64,000 nucleotides of DNA from Turritopsis dohrnii (taxonomy: Eukaryota > Cnidaria > Hydrozoa > Anthoathecata > Oceaniidae): the NCBI GenBank assembly GCA_027922465.2, contig BQMF02000101.1:372001-436000 (forward strand), in the 5' to 3' direction. Position numbers and translations under genes: made by a program. The notes under the pieces are model-generated. The model made no database searches and was not told where the DNA came from. It was given only the letters and a program-made list of their open reading frames with translations. Numbering within the stretch: position 1 is the stretch's first letter; each line of letters begins with the position of its first letter. This document shows positions 22,323 to 33,518 of this stretch, piece by piece.

Positions 22323-23906
22323 CAAAATACAAACAATTCATGACATAAATTTTCTCACAAGATGATTATATATGAGAAGTAAATTGTAAATGGACTTACT
22401 TTCACGATGCCAAAACAATCGCATTTTATGATTAGTTAATTTCGCAAAACAGCTATTTTTATAATTTTTGTAAATTAACAAAATTTTTTGCAATGATTTA
22501 TTTTTATCTCAAATAATAATTTTGTATAACATTTAAGAAAAAATATTAGTTTTCTGCTACTTTCGCACTAATGATGTTAAGTGTCGCATCCTTTTTTTCT
22601 ACAAACACGATATTGCACTTGCCTTTGCTTTCTGTAAAATTTATATGCAGTGGCAGAGAAAAAAGAAGGAATACAAATGCCCGAGTAATTTTGTATGTAT
22701 GTTCACCCACGTGGTTTTTGAATGTTATTCTGTATTGTATTTTTTTACAAAAGGAAAATACATTGTACTGTAAAGCAGGGTGACTTGAAACACCGTCAAG
22801 AAAACATTATTTCTCATGAAATAATGACTAAAAGTCTGGATTTTTTTCAGATTCCGTTCCGAGACTGTTGTGTACAACACTTGATGGAAAAGGTTTTTCA
22901 ATTAAGGAAGTTCTTTGGAAGTTGAAGACGAAAAAAGTGCCGAAAATCAGTACCCCGGTAAAATAGCTCGTAATAACATAGCGTATCATTAAATACATAT
23001 TTTTTTACATTTGTAAAATAGAATGGCCAAAGGGAGTAATTCCAGAATTTTATCGAAAAATATCTAAAATTGAAAGAAATACATGCCATTAAAATGTTTC
23101 CTTTTTTTTGCACTTGATACACTTCGTCACTTTGATTATTGATTTATATTCTTGTCAATTATGGTGCAATTGAATCATTGATGTGTGATAAAGTTCAACG
23201 GATGGAATTTCAAAGGTTGTGTAAGTCATTAGGTAATTACCATAAGCTCAATTAATAGAAAGGGTTAATATCTAAGAATTGAAACTCAATAGACTCGTTT
23301 TACTAAGTACCATAACTGAATACCAATCAGAATTCCGAACAAATCGGTGCTGCAACTCTATCCTCTGTTCAAGGCTATGAGCACGCCATACTTAGTAGAA
23401 TTGGCGATAGGCGGGTTGCATGTTGTTACTTTACCAAGGCTTCTTGTCTTTTTCATATACGGACACCGTTTCATCTGTATCGAAATGATAAAGGAAATAT
23501 ATCCTAAACTAAGAAAAGCATGAGAAAGAAAGTTGGGTACTCTGACAAGATGCAACAGAATTTTATTATATATCAATTTACAAGTTTTTAGTAAATACAG
23601 TTGTGTAAACTAGCTATAAACTCAAATTCATCTTGCATGCTTTCGATATTGTTTCTGAAACAATTAGGTTATCACACACTTAATGATTGTAACGACTTCA
23701 GATAGCTTATTTTTTACAATCTTTTACCATTCTGAAATTTTGAGTTTTCAAAATTCTCCAACACTCTCCATCACTTAATAAAAATGAAACTGGCATTAAC
23801 AAATTATTTTAATTTATGTTTTATACGCAAGTAATTGTAGATCACACGTTTTCTGTTTTTGCACTCTATAAAACAACATTTTTGTGGGAACAGCATTAGT
23901 TTCAAG

Positions 23907-24293
23907 TCACCCCCGCATGATAAATTTCAGTAGGTGTACTTTGTGAAGCAATAACTTGAGATGGTGTGCATCAATTAGTTTGAATGCTTCGTTATCTGAA
24001 AGACAAAAGTTGAATGGAACTTTTCTCAAAATTTCATAGTAACTAGCAAATAGTTATGAGCAAATCTTTTCAAAAAACCAGCGAGTTTTGTTTCAAGTCA
24101 CCCTATATACATTTGTGTGACACCCTAAAAACATTTACCTTCCTTAAAATCGTGTCATGCTCACAAAGATTCCTAATGGCTCTTAATTGCTGGAGTACAA
24201 TTTCCAGTGATACAATGTGCCCAATTTCAAAATTTTCCCTGCGTCTCCGGGTGACACTGAACTGGGAAAATCTCTCATGCATTTTGGCATCTC
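23907..24293 (-). other. Two exon-like ORF segments of unknown origin
   Basis: The segment at 24139-24293 is preceded by CCCTTTACTCAG and ends at AAG|GTAAAT, with an open, charged frame (DAKMHERFSQFS...CEHDTILRK). Downstream, 23907-24045 encodes YYEILRKVPFNF...LLKFIMRG and a stop. The obvious junction phases do not match, so a third exon or decay is likely. Family not recognised. Confidence 0.25.
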
Positions 24294-24661
24294 TGAGTAA
24301 AGGGGCACATATATTTTAGACAAGGATAAAAAAAGTTGCATTATGTTTCTCATCATCAACAATATCAAACTCTGGCAAGGGCTTAGGCCGATGGAAATTT
24401 TATATTTAGTTTAGCATCACCCACCCACATCACCTTAAGTGCCCGCGTAAAAAAGTTCATTATTTTACAAAATTTCATTATTCCAATTTGAAATGACAAT
24501 TCTTAACAAGAACAACACATCATCCACTGCTTGCCTACCCACCACCGTTCGTCCTATTCTGGTTCAAAATGTCCCAGTAGTTGCTCTTTTCTGTGTGCGT
24601 CTAATGATTTCGTCAGTGTGTTCTGTATAATAAATGTAGTGAAATTTCGACATTCGATTAC

Positions 24662-24893
24662 GTAATTGAAGTATCTGTAAGGAGCCACTTACTATTAAAT
24701 TAACTAAAAACGCAAGTTTCTTTTTAAATTTTATTTATTTAAAACAAAGCTTTTCGTGTCTTTCGACACATCTTCAGGTTTAGATTAAAATTAATTAGAT
24801 TAATTAAAATAGATTAATCTAAACCTGAAGATGTGTCGAAAGACACGTAAAGCTTTGTTTTAAATAAATAAAATTTAAAAAGTAATTGAAGTA
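24662..24893. mobile_element. Foldback insertion with Penelope-like 3' end motif, 12-bp direct repeats
   Basis: 68-bp arms (24720-24787 and 24815-24882) pair with one mismatch around a 27-bp loop. Each arm holds CCTGAAGATGTGTCGAAAGA followed by CACG and an A-rich tail, resembling ends of Penelope-like elements. GTAATTGAAGTA occurs at about 24662 and again at 24882, bracketing the insert like a target duplication. Confidence 0.65.
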
Positions 24894-25111
24894 GACATTA
24901 ATTTTTGCAGCATTTTGGAATAATAGAGTTATGGTTTCAAAAAGCCAACTTTGCGGAATACCTAATTTGCAAAAATTTCTTGAAAATTTCTTCTTTTTAA
25001 ATGTGGTTGAAGAAAAAGCAGGTCTGAAGTAATTTGAAAGCTCGAGCTAGTACCGAATCTCCGGCAGGCAGGATCTCAGTGATTACAATAATGCAAAATG
25101 GCATATTTCAT

Positions 25112-26097
25112 CAGTGTTCTCCTTTTAAAAATACCATGCGTGCGGTAAAACGCACTCATAAAATCTCCTACGCGTGCGATTTGTACCTTATCAATGTGAT
25201 CACACGTTGTTCGAAATTTATGCGTGCGATCTGATTTTTTACGTGATTGGAAAATATGCCTCCTTTTAATAACTTTGAAAGCCAATAATTAATACCATTG
25301 CGTAATAATAATTTGTTTGTTTCTACGGATTATTAAGAAACGAAAGGATAATTTATAACTCGGAAAGTGAGATATAATAACTTAATAAAAGTATGTTCTT
25401 AATTCGTAATATAATATGAGGAGAAAAATTGGCACGATGCATTTAGGAAACCTTTTTTTTCTCTGTATTACTTTTTAAAACTTCTGCATAACTTTTACAA
25501 CTAAAACATGTCCATCTCATTATCACTCTGGCTCTCATCTTCACTATTATTCATATTCGTTATTTGACTCATCACTATCTTCATCAGTTGGTCCAGTTCT
25601 GTCATCTTCATCAACGGTGATCTTCTTACGTTGACGTTCATTATCGTTGAGTTGAAGTTTCCTCTTTTTCTGCAAATGAATATCAACTGCGCGCTCGATA
25701 AGATCTGCTCGCTCATAATCGGACCAAATAGATTCGTTGCACTTGATATTCATTGCCATTTCAACAAAAACTTATTGAATGAAATAACTGGAAGACTTTC
25801 GTTCAATCGCACATGGCACGTCTTTGCAAGTCGAACAATAAGGGCACGTGACATTGAAGAAAATGTATGAGAAAAAATATTATACTCTGGAAATCATTTC
25901 TAAATAGAAACCAGGTGACTGTAATAAATTCCGCGCACTTGACTTTTTTGTTGAAAATCATACGCTATGCCCACGAACAAAGGATTTTTCACACGGTGAT
26001 GACAAATTGGCGCGTGTGATCAAATGTACGCCTAGGACTTTTTACGCGTGCGACAGCGTGTGCGCGTGTGATCGCACTCGTCAAAAGGAGAAGACTG
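25112..26097 (-). mobile_element. About 985-bp TIR element, copy 2 of an inverted pair
   Basis: The ends are CAGTGTTCTCCTTTT and the reverse complement of CAGTCTTCTCCTTTT, flanked by ATTTCAT on both sides. It is homologous to 21360-22322 in the opposite orientation and carries the 70-codon ORF at 25547-25759. Confidence 0.85.
25547..25759 (-). CDS. 70-residue ORF, second transposon copy
   Basis: Counterpart of the ORF at 21706-21918, beginning MAMNIKCNESIWSDYERAD. Its acidic continuation (NNSEDESQSDNEMDMF) lies in a neighbouring frame ending at 25501. Same length, same start and an open frame in both copies, but the function is unknown. Confidence 0.4.
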   Translation of the reverse strand: MAMNIKCNESIWSDYERADLIERAVDIHLQKKRKLQLNDNERQRKKITVDEDDRTGPTDEDSDESNNEYE

Positions 26098-26779
26098 ATT
26101 TCATGTGTTCTCTAGCTATGTATGGCACTTGAACAAAATTAATGAATAATGAATAATGAAAACATCCTGCATGACATTTTCAGGAGATAAGTGACGCTAA
26201 ACTAATATAAAATTTCCATTGACCCTATTTTCGCGAATTATCAAGTTCGTAGTTTTTTTAAAAGGATTTACTTTTGGGAATTGTACATTTTCGAAATTAT
26301 TCATGTGAAAACTAATTCCCTTTTAAGGTAAATTAATATATAATCCCTCTCTGAAACTGTATATTCATAAAGTTAAAGGTTACGTCTGATAAAAAACAAA
26401 GTACTTGTATATCGATGCTAAATAACTCACTAAATCAGAAAATCACATCGATATTGAAAGATTTGATCACAGAAGTTATATATTCAATTATTTATTTTCA
26501 TAATCTTTGCTGAAAACACTTTCTTCGGCAGCCATTTTTTGAGTATGATGAAAATTGTGAAAGCGCCAGGATTACTCTCGCGGATACCTCATTACGTCAC
26601 AAAGTGTATGACGAAGACCGACGAAAGAGGAAAAACATAGCGAAACAAATATTTTCAAGACCTTTATTAAAATTAATGTTCGACCCCCGTTTATTTACTT
26701 CAACTAATCTTTAATAAATAGTGTACACAACATTTTAGTCGATCTTTCTGCTTTTAAACATCTTTTTTTACGTTTTACG

Positions 26780-27002
26780 ATGGCCTGGTGTGCAGCAGTT
26801 AGTTGCACAAATTATAAGAGGAAAAATAAAGAACTTACTTTTTTTAAATTACCAAATGATGAAAAACGTGCCACTGTTTGGAAAACGAAAATTAAGCGAC
26901 AAAACCTTCCCAAAATATCCGGATCGATTTTTCTCTGCGAAAACCATTTCGAAGATAAATATTTCGATATGTCCGTGGATATGCAAAATCGCTTACTAGC
27001 AG
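26780..27002 (+). CDS. THAP zinc-finger exon of a Kolobok-like transposase
   Basis: DNA-binding domain of the transposase. It reads MAWCAAVSC at the start, with C4-x4-C9...C53-x2-H56 (C2CH zinc site), the conserved Trp34 and LPND. The exon ends at GCAG|GTACGT (27002), a good splice donor; unspliced, the frame stops a few codons later. No downstream exon with the DDE catalytic core is present, so the copy is probably non-autonomous. Confidence 0.85.
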
Positions 27003-27270
27003 GTACGTAATATTCTTCATATTTCTTCATTCATTCATTATTCCCGTCATCAATCCATCACTGTGTAAATCGTCACACGTTTCCAGGGAACATTTTTTAT
27101 AGATCTCAATATTGGTCGGAGACAGGTACAATAGCTACACTTCACTACTATTCACTTGTTAGCTAATGAATTTAAGTATTGAACGATAATAGCAATAACG
27201 CTACCTTTTTTCCCCTTAGCTGAAAGGTAATCCTAAATCAAAAGAAGGCCGCAGAGTTCCACTTTTTTAA

Positions 27271-27495
27271 ATATCTTGGCATCGGTACCCTAAGCGATTT
27301 GTTGCCAATCGAGTAATGGAGAAAAAGTCTTATTGTTTTCTTCGAGAGATAGCTCTTGGATCCTATTATAGAGTCGGTGACAGGGAAATGCATGGAAGAG
27401 TGTCAAAGAAGAGATTGTACGTCACTCCAAGCAAAAGACCAGAAAGGAAGGAAATAATAGAAAAAACAACAAAATATTCGAGGATGAAACGATAA
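27271..27495 (+). other. C-terminal-like ORF in the Kolobok-like element
   Basis: A 74-codon open frame without its own good start. It contains PKRFVANRVMEKKSYCFL, then YYRVGDREMHGRVSKKR and a basic end. It may be a terminal exon of an element-encoded protein joined to the THAP exon; a TTTTCCCCTTAG acceptor lies at 27222 but is followed by stops. Family not recognised. Confidence 0.35.
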
Positions 27496-27528
27496 TCCAA
27501 TTTTGTTTTAATTTTTTAATATTTGTTT

Positions 27529-27696
27529 TTATTTTTCGTCATCGTCGTGGTACATCCAGGGAAACTGGTTCTCATCAACAATTTTACCATTCATGTAACC
27601 ACAGTATTTATTATCAGGCGCTGGATATGCTGTTCTTATTGCATTAACAACACACGAAATTAATGAAAACTTTTGTTTTCTAACATAAAAATTCAT
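27529..27696 (-). CDS. 55-residue ORF resembling the C-terminal tail of P2X7
   Basis: It reads MNFYVRKQKFSLISCVVN, then AIRTAYPAPDNKYCGYMNG. This resembles the end of the P2X7 cytoplasmic (ballast) domain, which in human P2X7 is of the form SCCRWRIRKEFP...YSGFK. Free-standing copies of this domain are known in invertebrates, where they are often linked to mobile elements. The upstream part with most of the Cys/His ligands is missing. It runs convergently toward the THAP gene in the same element. Confidence 0.45.
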   Translation of the reverse strand: MNFYVRKQKFSLISCVVNAIRTAYPAPDNKYCGYMNGKIVDENQFPWMYHDDDEK

Positions 27697-27990
27697 CACA
27701 ACTTAATCAGGGTGTTCTTTCTTTCATAAATATGTAGTTTTTCAACCGTTAACTCACATTCGCCGATCTGGTCTTACATTTAGTGACGTAAATGGTGGCC
27801 ATTATGATTTTGTTTACATTTTCGAGAGCGGGAAGGAAGAAGAAGCTTCGAAGTGAAAATTTTAAAAACATTTTTGTGTATTGTCCTCGTTTAAGCTTTT
27901 TATACATAAAATGAGATAGAAATTATATTTTCTTATGCATAACTGAAGTTAAAAAATATGATTTGTTTTTTTATCAGACGTAACCTTTAA

Positions 27991-30636
27991 GAACAAAATG
28001 AGAACAATTTTACCCAAAAAGGCTCAAAGCCTTAAGGTCTGATTTAAACAAACATGTATACTGGTAAACTGATGCAATCATCCTGCATTCAAAACATGAA
28101 ACTGAATATACATGATGCAGCGCTGGGCATTTTTTTAAACATAGCAGCAACTTTAAAAGCTCTTGGCCTTTTTTAATTTCAGAATTCAAACATTTTCATA
28201 AACAAATAATATGCAAACCGAAAGATCAAACACATGCCATGTCCTAATTCTGTTATCCAATACCATCATATAGATAACAAACTCAAATTCAACACTCCGC
28301 AACAGAAAATTCTGCATTGCGAAATCCATACACGAGGTATTTTATGGAATTTTATGGAAGTCGTGGTAAACGTCTTTTAATCGCGAAGCAAAAAAACAAG
28401 ACCTAGTAGTTGAAGGAAGGCGGCATGTTTGTATAACACGCCCCATTATTCCTGTCTTGTTATGAATTAAATCGTCTTTAAAAAGTCTCAAGTCAGATTT
28501 GATGATGGTAGCGCGAGGTGAAAGATATGTCCCTATAAAGATTTATACGCTAAAAATCCTCTTTCCTGGAATAATTGAGATTTTGTAGGTGTAAGTTGTC
28601 CTGGAATATGTAAAGCCTTGGAAACAAGGTTGGTAGACAAAATATTCATTATAACGTTTATTCTTTAAAAGCCACATTTCGTTTAGTTATTGTTTGACAT
28701 TGCTCTGGAAATATTCTTTCGAGTTGTCTTAAATCGTCTTGTACTAATAACGATTAGTTTTTAATTTCCTTTTTGAAACTTTCATTTTCTTCTTCAAAGT
28801 TAATCCGATTTTCCGGTTTAAATTTGGTATTTATAAAAACATCTTGAATTCTTAATTGCTTTCGTATTCAATTTTCCTCAAGTTCTGAAAATAAAGAGAA
28901 AATGTCATCAAATTGAGCCTGTAGAGAAATATTATTTCTGAAATGGTGCTTTGAGTTGCGAAGATTGAAGTTTACCTGGCAGACCATGCTTGATGCGAAA
29001 CGAACGAAAATGAAAAGAAATGAATACAGGAATGATTTTTTTTACAAATGCTGCGCCTCGTTTCCAATTAGCCACACAACCTCCTTTTCATGTTCACAAC
29101 AACTGTGGAATTCTGTGGTTTTCGTTTTGTCTTTTAGTTTCTAGGTGTTTCTAGGTGTTGCTTTTAGCCAATCTAAACGAATCTGTATGAGAAAATTTGT
29201 TTTGTGGTTCTAGTTAAAGTCTCGGTTCAATACAACGAATGCGAAAAAAAAAAAATTGAGTTGATCGTACATGTAGTAGTGAAAGAAACTTGTCATCGCA
29301 TTGTTACAAAAATAGCCTCCAAACTCCAGAAACTACAAATCCTAATCGATATTCACGTTTTGACTAGAATCATGAATGGTTAACAAAGAATTTTGAACCA
29401 AATATTCAAACTATTTTCACAAAAATTTGACAAAAATTATGAAATAATCAAATATTAAACTCAAATACATGTCGATCGATTTTTTGAAAGTTTGGTCCAA
29501 AATTCTACAAACACATATTGACTTGAATATGCTGAGTTCGGAAGGCTCAAGAATATTTTTTTTTTTCGTTTTTCATAATTTGATCAAAAGAAGGAAATTC
29601 AGTCATAAGGAAATAGCTATCGCTATATCAATTCTTCATTTCAAATCTTATACAGCGTTTTTCCAACGCAATTGTTACAATGCAAAGCGTTTCTCGTTCA
29701 CATATGCAGTTACGTTGTAAGGTAACTGTAAAGAAAGTACGACAGAAACGAAGACGACGACGTTTAAGATATTTCCTTCAAAGAATCACAAAACAGCAGC
29801 AATTGCACACTAAGGTTAATGCATTTGTTTATTATGTTTATTATGTTTCTTGAACTTAGAGAGGCAGAGTCATGAAGGAACCAAGGAAATTTTATTCGAA
29901 GTACTGCTATTCTCACTTATTACGACTTCAAAATATCACTTTTCATGCTAAGTGTGGAACGTGCAACCTGATAATGATATTAATAAAATTAAGAACAGTT
30001 TCGTAAGGTCGCTATTATTTCACAGACGGCTACCGAAATTACGGCCTAATTCTCAACTTCATTTTGAATGCAGTTTCAGTTGTAGAAAAGCCCTGAAAAA
30101 TATTTCCACTCTATTGAACAAAGTTTGAGAGGCAACAATGATAATAACAATGACAATAGTTCTGTTTCTGGTTTGCGATGAGGAAATGTTCAAACAAATT
30201 GTTCCTGAATTTTAACAGTATATTCTTGTTTCGAAATTTTACTTTGATGTGATTTTATGTTTATGTGTCCCACCTCCTTCAAGTGAAAGGAAATATTGAA
30301 CCAATAAAATAAATGATTTACGCATTATTTTCACAATATCAATAAGTGCAGTAATTAACGAATAATTACGATTTTGGCTCAATGCTAACAAAACTTGCTG
30401 CTTTCCCTATTAAGATTGAATTAGTGTAACTCCCATAGAGATTAACAACTTTATGTTGACCTCCCTCTTGTTGCGTTTCGTTGGTGTCATGTTTTGAGAA
30501 ATCTATGACAATAAAACTGTTTTCTTTTCTTTTTACTCTCATAGGCACAACAAAAATATGACGAAAGCTAACACGGAATTAATTAGCAACATCTTATTCT
30601 TCATCGTTCGTTGAGAAGGTTGGAAATTCTGACTAG
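27991..30636. other. Intergenic, no gene seen
   Basis: AT-rich. 27991-28060 resembles the AAGAACAAAATGAG module of the MITE at 20527. A 60-codon minus-strand ORF at 30366-30548, just upstream of the K+ channel gene, has no recognisable features. Confidence 0.4.
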
Positions 30637-32612
30637 ATGAAGGAAGACACGTTTCTGTTGATTTTTCTCCTACTTTTCATCTCCGTTTATATGGTCATTG
30701 CTACGTTGATCTTTCAATATCTGGAATTTGAAAGTGAGTTGAATTTGTTAAACGAATATGAAAAGTTGTTTCAAAAATTCCAGAATGAAAATAACATCTC
30801 GTCTACTTTGATGACAAAGATGCTGGTTGTTCATGATCGAGCATGTAAGCTTGGCGTTTCTGCCAGCAGAGGAAGAAATTGGAATTTTGAAGGATCGTTT
30901 TATTTCGTTTGGACTGTGATGACTACTATCGGTGAGTGTCATGTAACACACACGAATTTGATCACTTCATTTCCAACCGTTGAATTTTCTCCAGCTGTCA
31001 ATACATTAAATAAACGATATTTTGAGGAGGACCCATTGAAACAAATCGTCTTCCTTGTGTCGCCTTTTCATGTTCATCGGACAGTTTAAATAGATAGTCC
31101 GAGATAATGTTATTATATTAATATTATTATAAAGATGTAATAGCTCAGAAATGATCAAGGTAGCAATTCTTATTTATTGCCTGTGACATTTCAGTGCTTT
31201 CCTTGCTACAGCAAATTTTGTACCTTCCAGGTTTTGGCCACGCATCTCCAACAACATTTTATGGCAAGCTGGCTGTGATATTATTTGCGTTAACCAGCAT
31301 TCCAATCTACGTCCTGCTCATGAATATCTTGTTAGAGAGATGTGTCACCTTACTTAAAAACCTGCTCCAGAAGTTGTATTTGGTCTTGCCGTCCAAGTGC
31401 TCATTCAGAAAACACGAAACTAATGTTTTACCTATAGCAGGAATACTCGTTCTCGCTGGAATCATCTTTCTTATTTTTGTTTTTGTTGCTGGATTATTAT
31501 TCGCATATCTTGAAAGTTGGTCATACTTTGATAGTATATATTTTACAATTGTAGCCGTCACAACAGTTGGCTTTGGCGACTATGTCCCATCACAGAATCC
31601 GACGAAATTCAATTCGCATTGTGTTTACCGAATGTTGAATTGGCTTCTCATAATGGTTGGCCTCATTGCAACGTATGTTGTTTTCAACCTTACAGCAACT
31701 ATTTGGAAAAATATTCTTTTGTTCTTTGTTGGTAAATTAATTCCTTTGACTCCATGCATCAGTATCACGAAAGATCCACTTCGAGAAGATTCCAGTTTGT
31801 CCGGATCACATGGGTCTAGAGCAAACAGCACACATTCCTACCTTTTTGATGATAATTTTGCACTCGGATCTTTTTCTGCCATTCAAAAAGCAATTGACAG
31901 AATACGTATTAAGCATCAAAATGGTGAAATAGCTGAACGAAGTGAACTAAAAGCGGTGAACACGATAGAAGCTATCCTGCAATCTGAATATCGAAAAGTC
32001 GCAATTCGTCAGGGGAGTGACCCGACTACAAAATGGCGTCGTGCTGCAGCAAGAGCACGAATACAAGCTCTTCGAAAACGTAGCAATGTGTATAATAGCA
32101 TGATAGAACCAGATGCGAGCGGTCTGAATCTTGAACAAGGTACTGTATCATCTCCAAGATTATCAACTCATCTCGAAAAATCGCCAGTAAAAGAAGCGAT
32201 GGTAACTTGTTCAGATAATACCGATATGCACCACGAAAGTCCCACCATGCAAATCATAAATCTCGAACAAAACGAAAACGACGTTCACGATACTGAGTCA
32301 CATGTCAGTACCCCAGTTAACATAATTGAAACTAGCGCGCCGTTGCAAAATCAAAGGAAAAGACGATCTGCGCATTTTTACAGACAGACATCTCGAGAGT
32401 ATGACACCAGAAACATCTTTGTGAAGGGGATGAGCAAGATTGAAACTAACAATAACATGGGCAACAACCTCAATAGATTTTCTGTTCAAAATCATGATGT
32501 TTGTGATCATGCAGAGCAGCAAGAGGTTGGAAGGGAAAGGACTAACACTGTTGTCATGATGCGAAAAATCGGTAAAATGAATTTTCCAACGGAAAGAAAC
32601 GCTTTTCTCTGA
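30637..32612 (+). CDS. Two-pore-domain (K2P) potassium channel, two exons
   Basis: Plasma-membrane background K+ channel subunit. Exons are 30637-30931 and 31231-32612, giving 558 residues. The intron (ATCG|GTGAGT...CTTCCAG|GT) splits the first selectivity filter, and splicing restores TTIGFGH at about 96-102. The first helix is at 5-25, followed by the long extracellular cap loop usual in K2P channels. Helix 2 is at about 112-130, helix 3 at about 169-193, the second filter TTVGFGD at about 209-215, and helix 4 at about 230-252. The C-terminal tail of about 300 residues is basic, then Ser/Asn-rich, and probably regulatory. A filter-splitting intron at this Gly codon is shared by many K2P genes. 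Subfamily was not assigned. Confidence 0.92.
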
Positions 32613-33518
32613 CGTCATTGAGGAAAGATTGTTCGTCTTTTCGCCACTTCTTTTGAAACAGAGGCTACGTCTCTCTAATCAGACATGTTGAATTGTAAAA
32701 GGTGAAATAATGTGTTTTTGGCAAACGACAAATTATATTCGAGAGCATTTTTTTGAACGAATTCTCCAGAACCAAAAATTATCCTCTTTCTTCAAGAAAA
32801 AAAACAAAAGAAAAAAAGTCCCACTCAAATTATCCTAACTTACCTATATTTTAAACTCAGAAATGATCCAAGAGATAAGCATGTTTGATAATTGTTATCT
32901 ACCTTATCGGCCCTTTTTACGCCGGCCCTAAATGGCATTATTTTTTCGGGGGTGGCGTTATAAGGGCCGACGTAAAAAGGGCCGTTTTTTTAAACATTTT
33001 AGGAAAAAGCAGCGTTATTTTTAAATCTTTATTTTTACCCAACAAACGGTATTGATGCACTTTACCCACACAAACAATGTCGTTGGAATAAAAATGGAAG
33101 ACTTGGTCTGCGTAATAAGGGCCGGTGTTGGAAAAAGGCCGGCGTAATAAGGGCCGATAAGGTATGGTTATCCTGAAGCTTTGAACAGACGTGCTTTTAA
33201 TTTTACCGAAAGCATGTTGGGGGGTGATGCTTAACTAATTTTGTTCGTGAATTCCTGTGTTAAAAAGATAAACTGGATCATTTTAAACAAAGCACGTGTT
33301 AAGCACGTGTACTTGTGGACTGTAACATGTTTACTTACTTACTTTCTCATATTTACTTAGCCTCCCCTGTAAGCATGGATGGAATTATCAAGTTGAATTA
33401 ATTCTTAACAATACAACCAAGGGTTGGGTTTTGATAGGGAATCAACACTGTTAGCCATAAAGAATGGACAAATATATATTTCATATTTTACAAGTAATAA
33501 TTAATATCAGGAGTACAG
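32613..33518. other. Intergenic between the K2P and COX7A-like genes
   Basis: Holds the 265-bp MITE at 32900-33164; otherwise nothing recognised. Confidence 0.45.
32900..33164. mobile_element. 265-bp MITE with 26-bp inverted ends and TA flanks
   Basis: TA|CCTTATCGGCCCTTTTTACG continues to GCCGGCC and is mirrored at 33139-33164 with one mismatch. The TA on each side suggests Tc1/mariner-type insertion. Internal copies of AAGGGCCG in both orientations give it a strong foldback. Confidence 0.88.

Larger units (their letters stand above)
22323..25111. other. Region between the two inverted TIR elements
   Basis: No complete gene seen. It holds GGGTGACTTGAAAC-type motifs in opposite orientations at about 22787 and 23896, two exon-like minus-strand ORFs (23907-24045 and 24139-24293), and a long hairpin (24720-24882). 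It is probably a patchwork of decayed elements. Confidence 0.4.
26377..27986 (+). mobile_element. Internally deleted Kolobok-like DNA transposon
   Basis: Inverted ends AGGTTACGTCTGATAAAAAA are flanked on both sides by TTAA (26373-26376 and 27987-27990), the Kolobok target duplication. It encodes an N-terminal THAP exon, as Kolobok transposases do, plus a separated C-terminal-like ORF and a convergent ORF resembling the P2X7 tail. piggyBac also uses TTAA but lacks THAP. At 1.6 kb it is too short for a full transposase. Confidence 0.82.

Noticed and set aside
26377..27986. piggyBac assignment based on TTAA flanks
   Set aside because: The ends do not begin with the CCC/GGG typical of piggyBac, and the THAP domain fits Kolobok.
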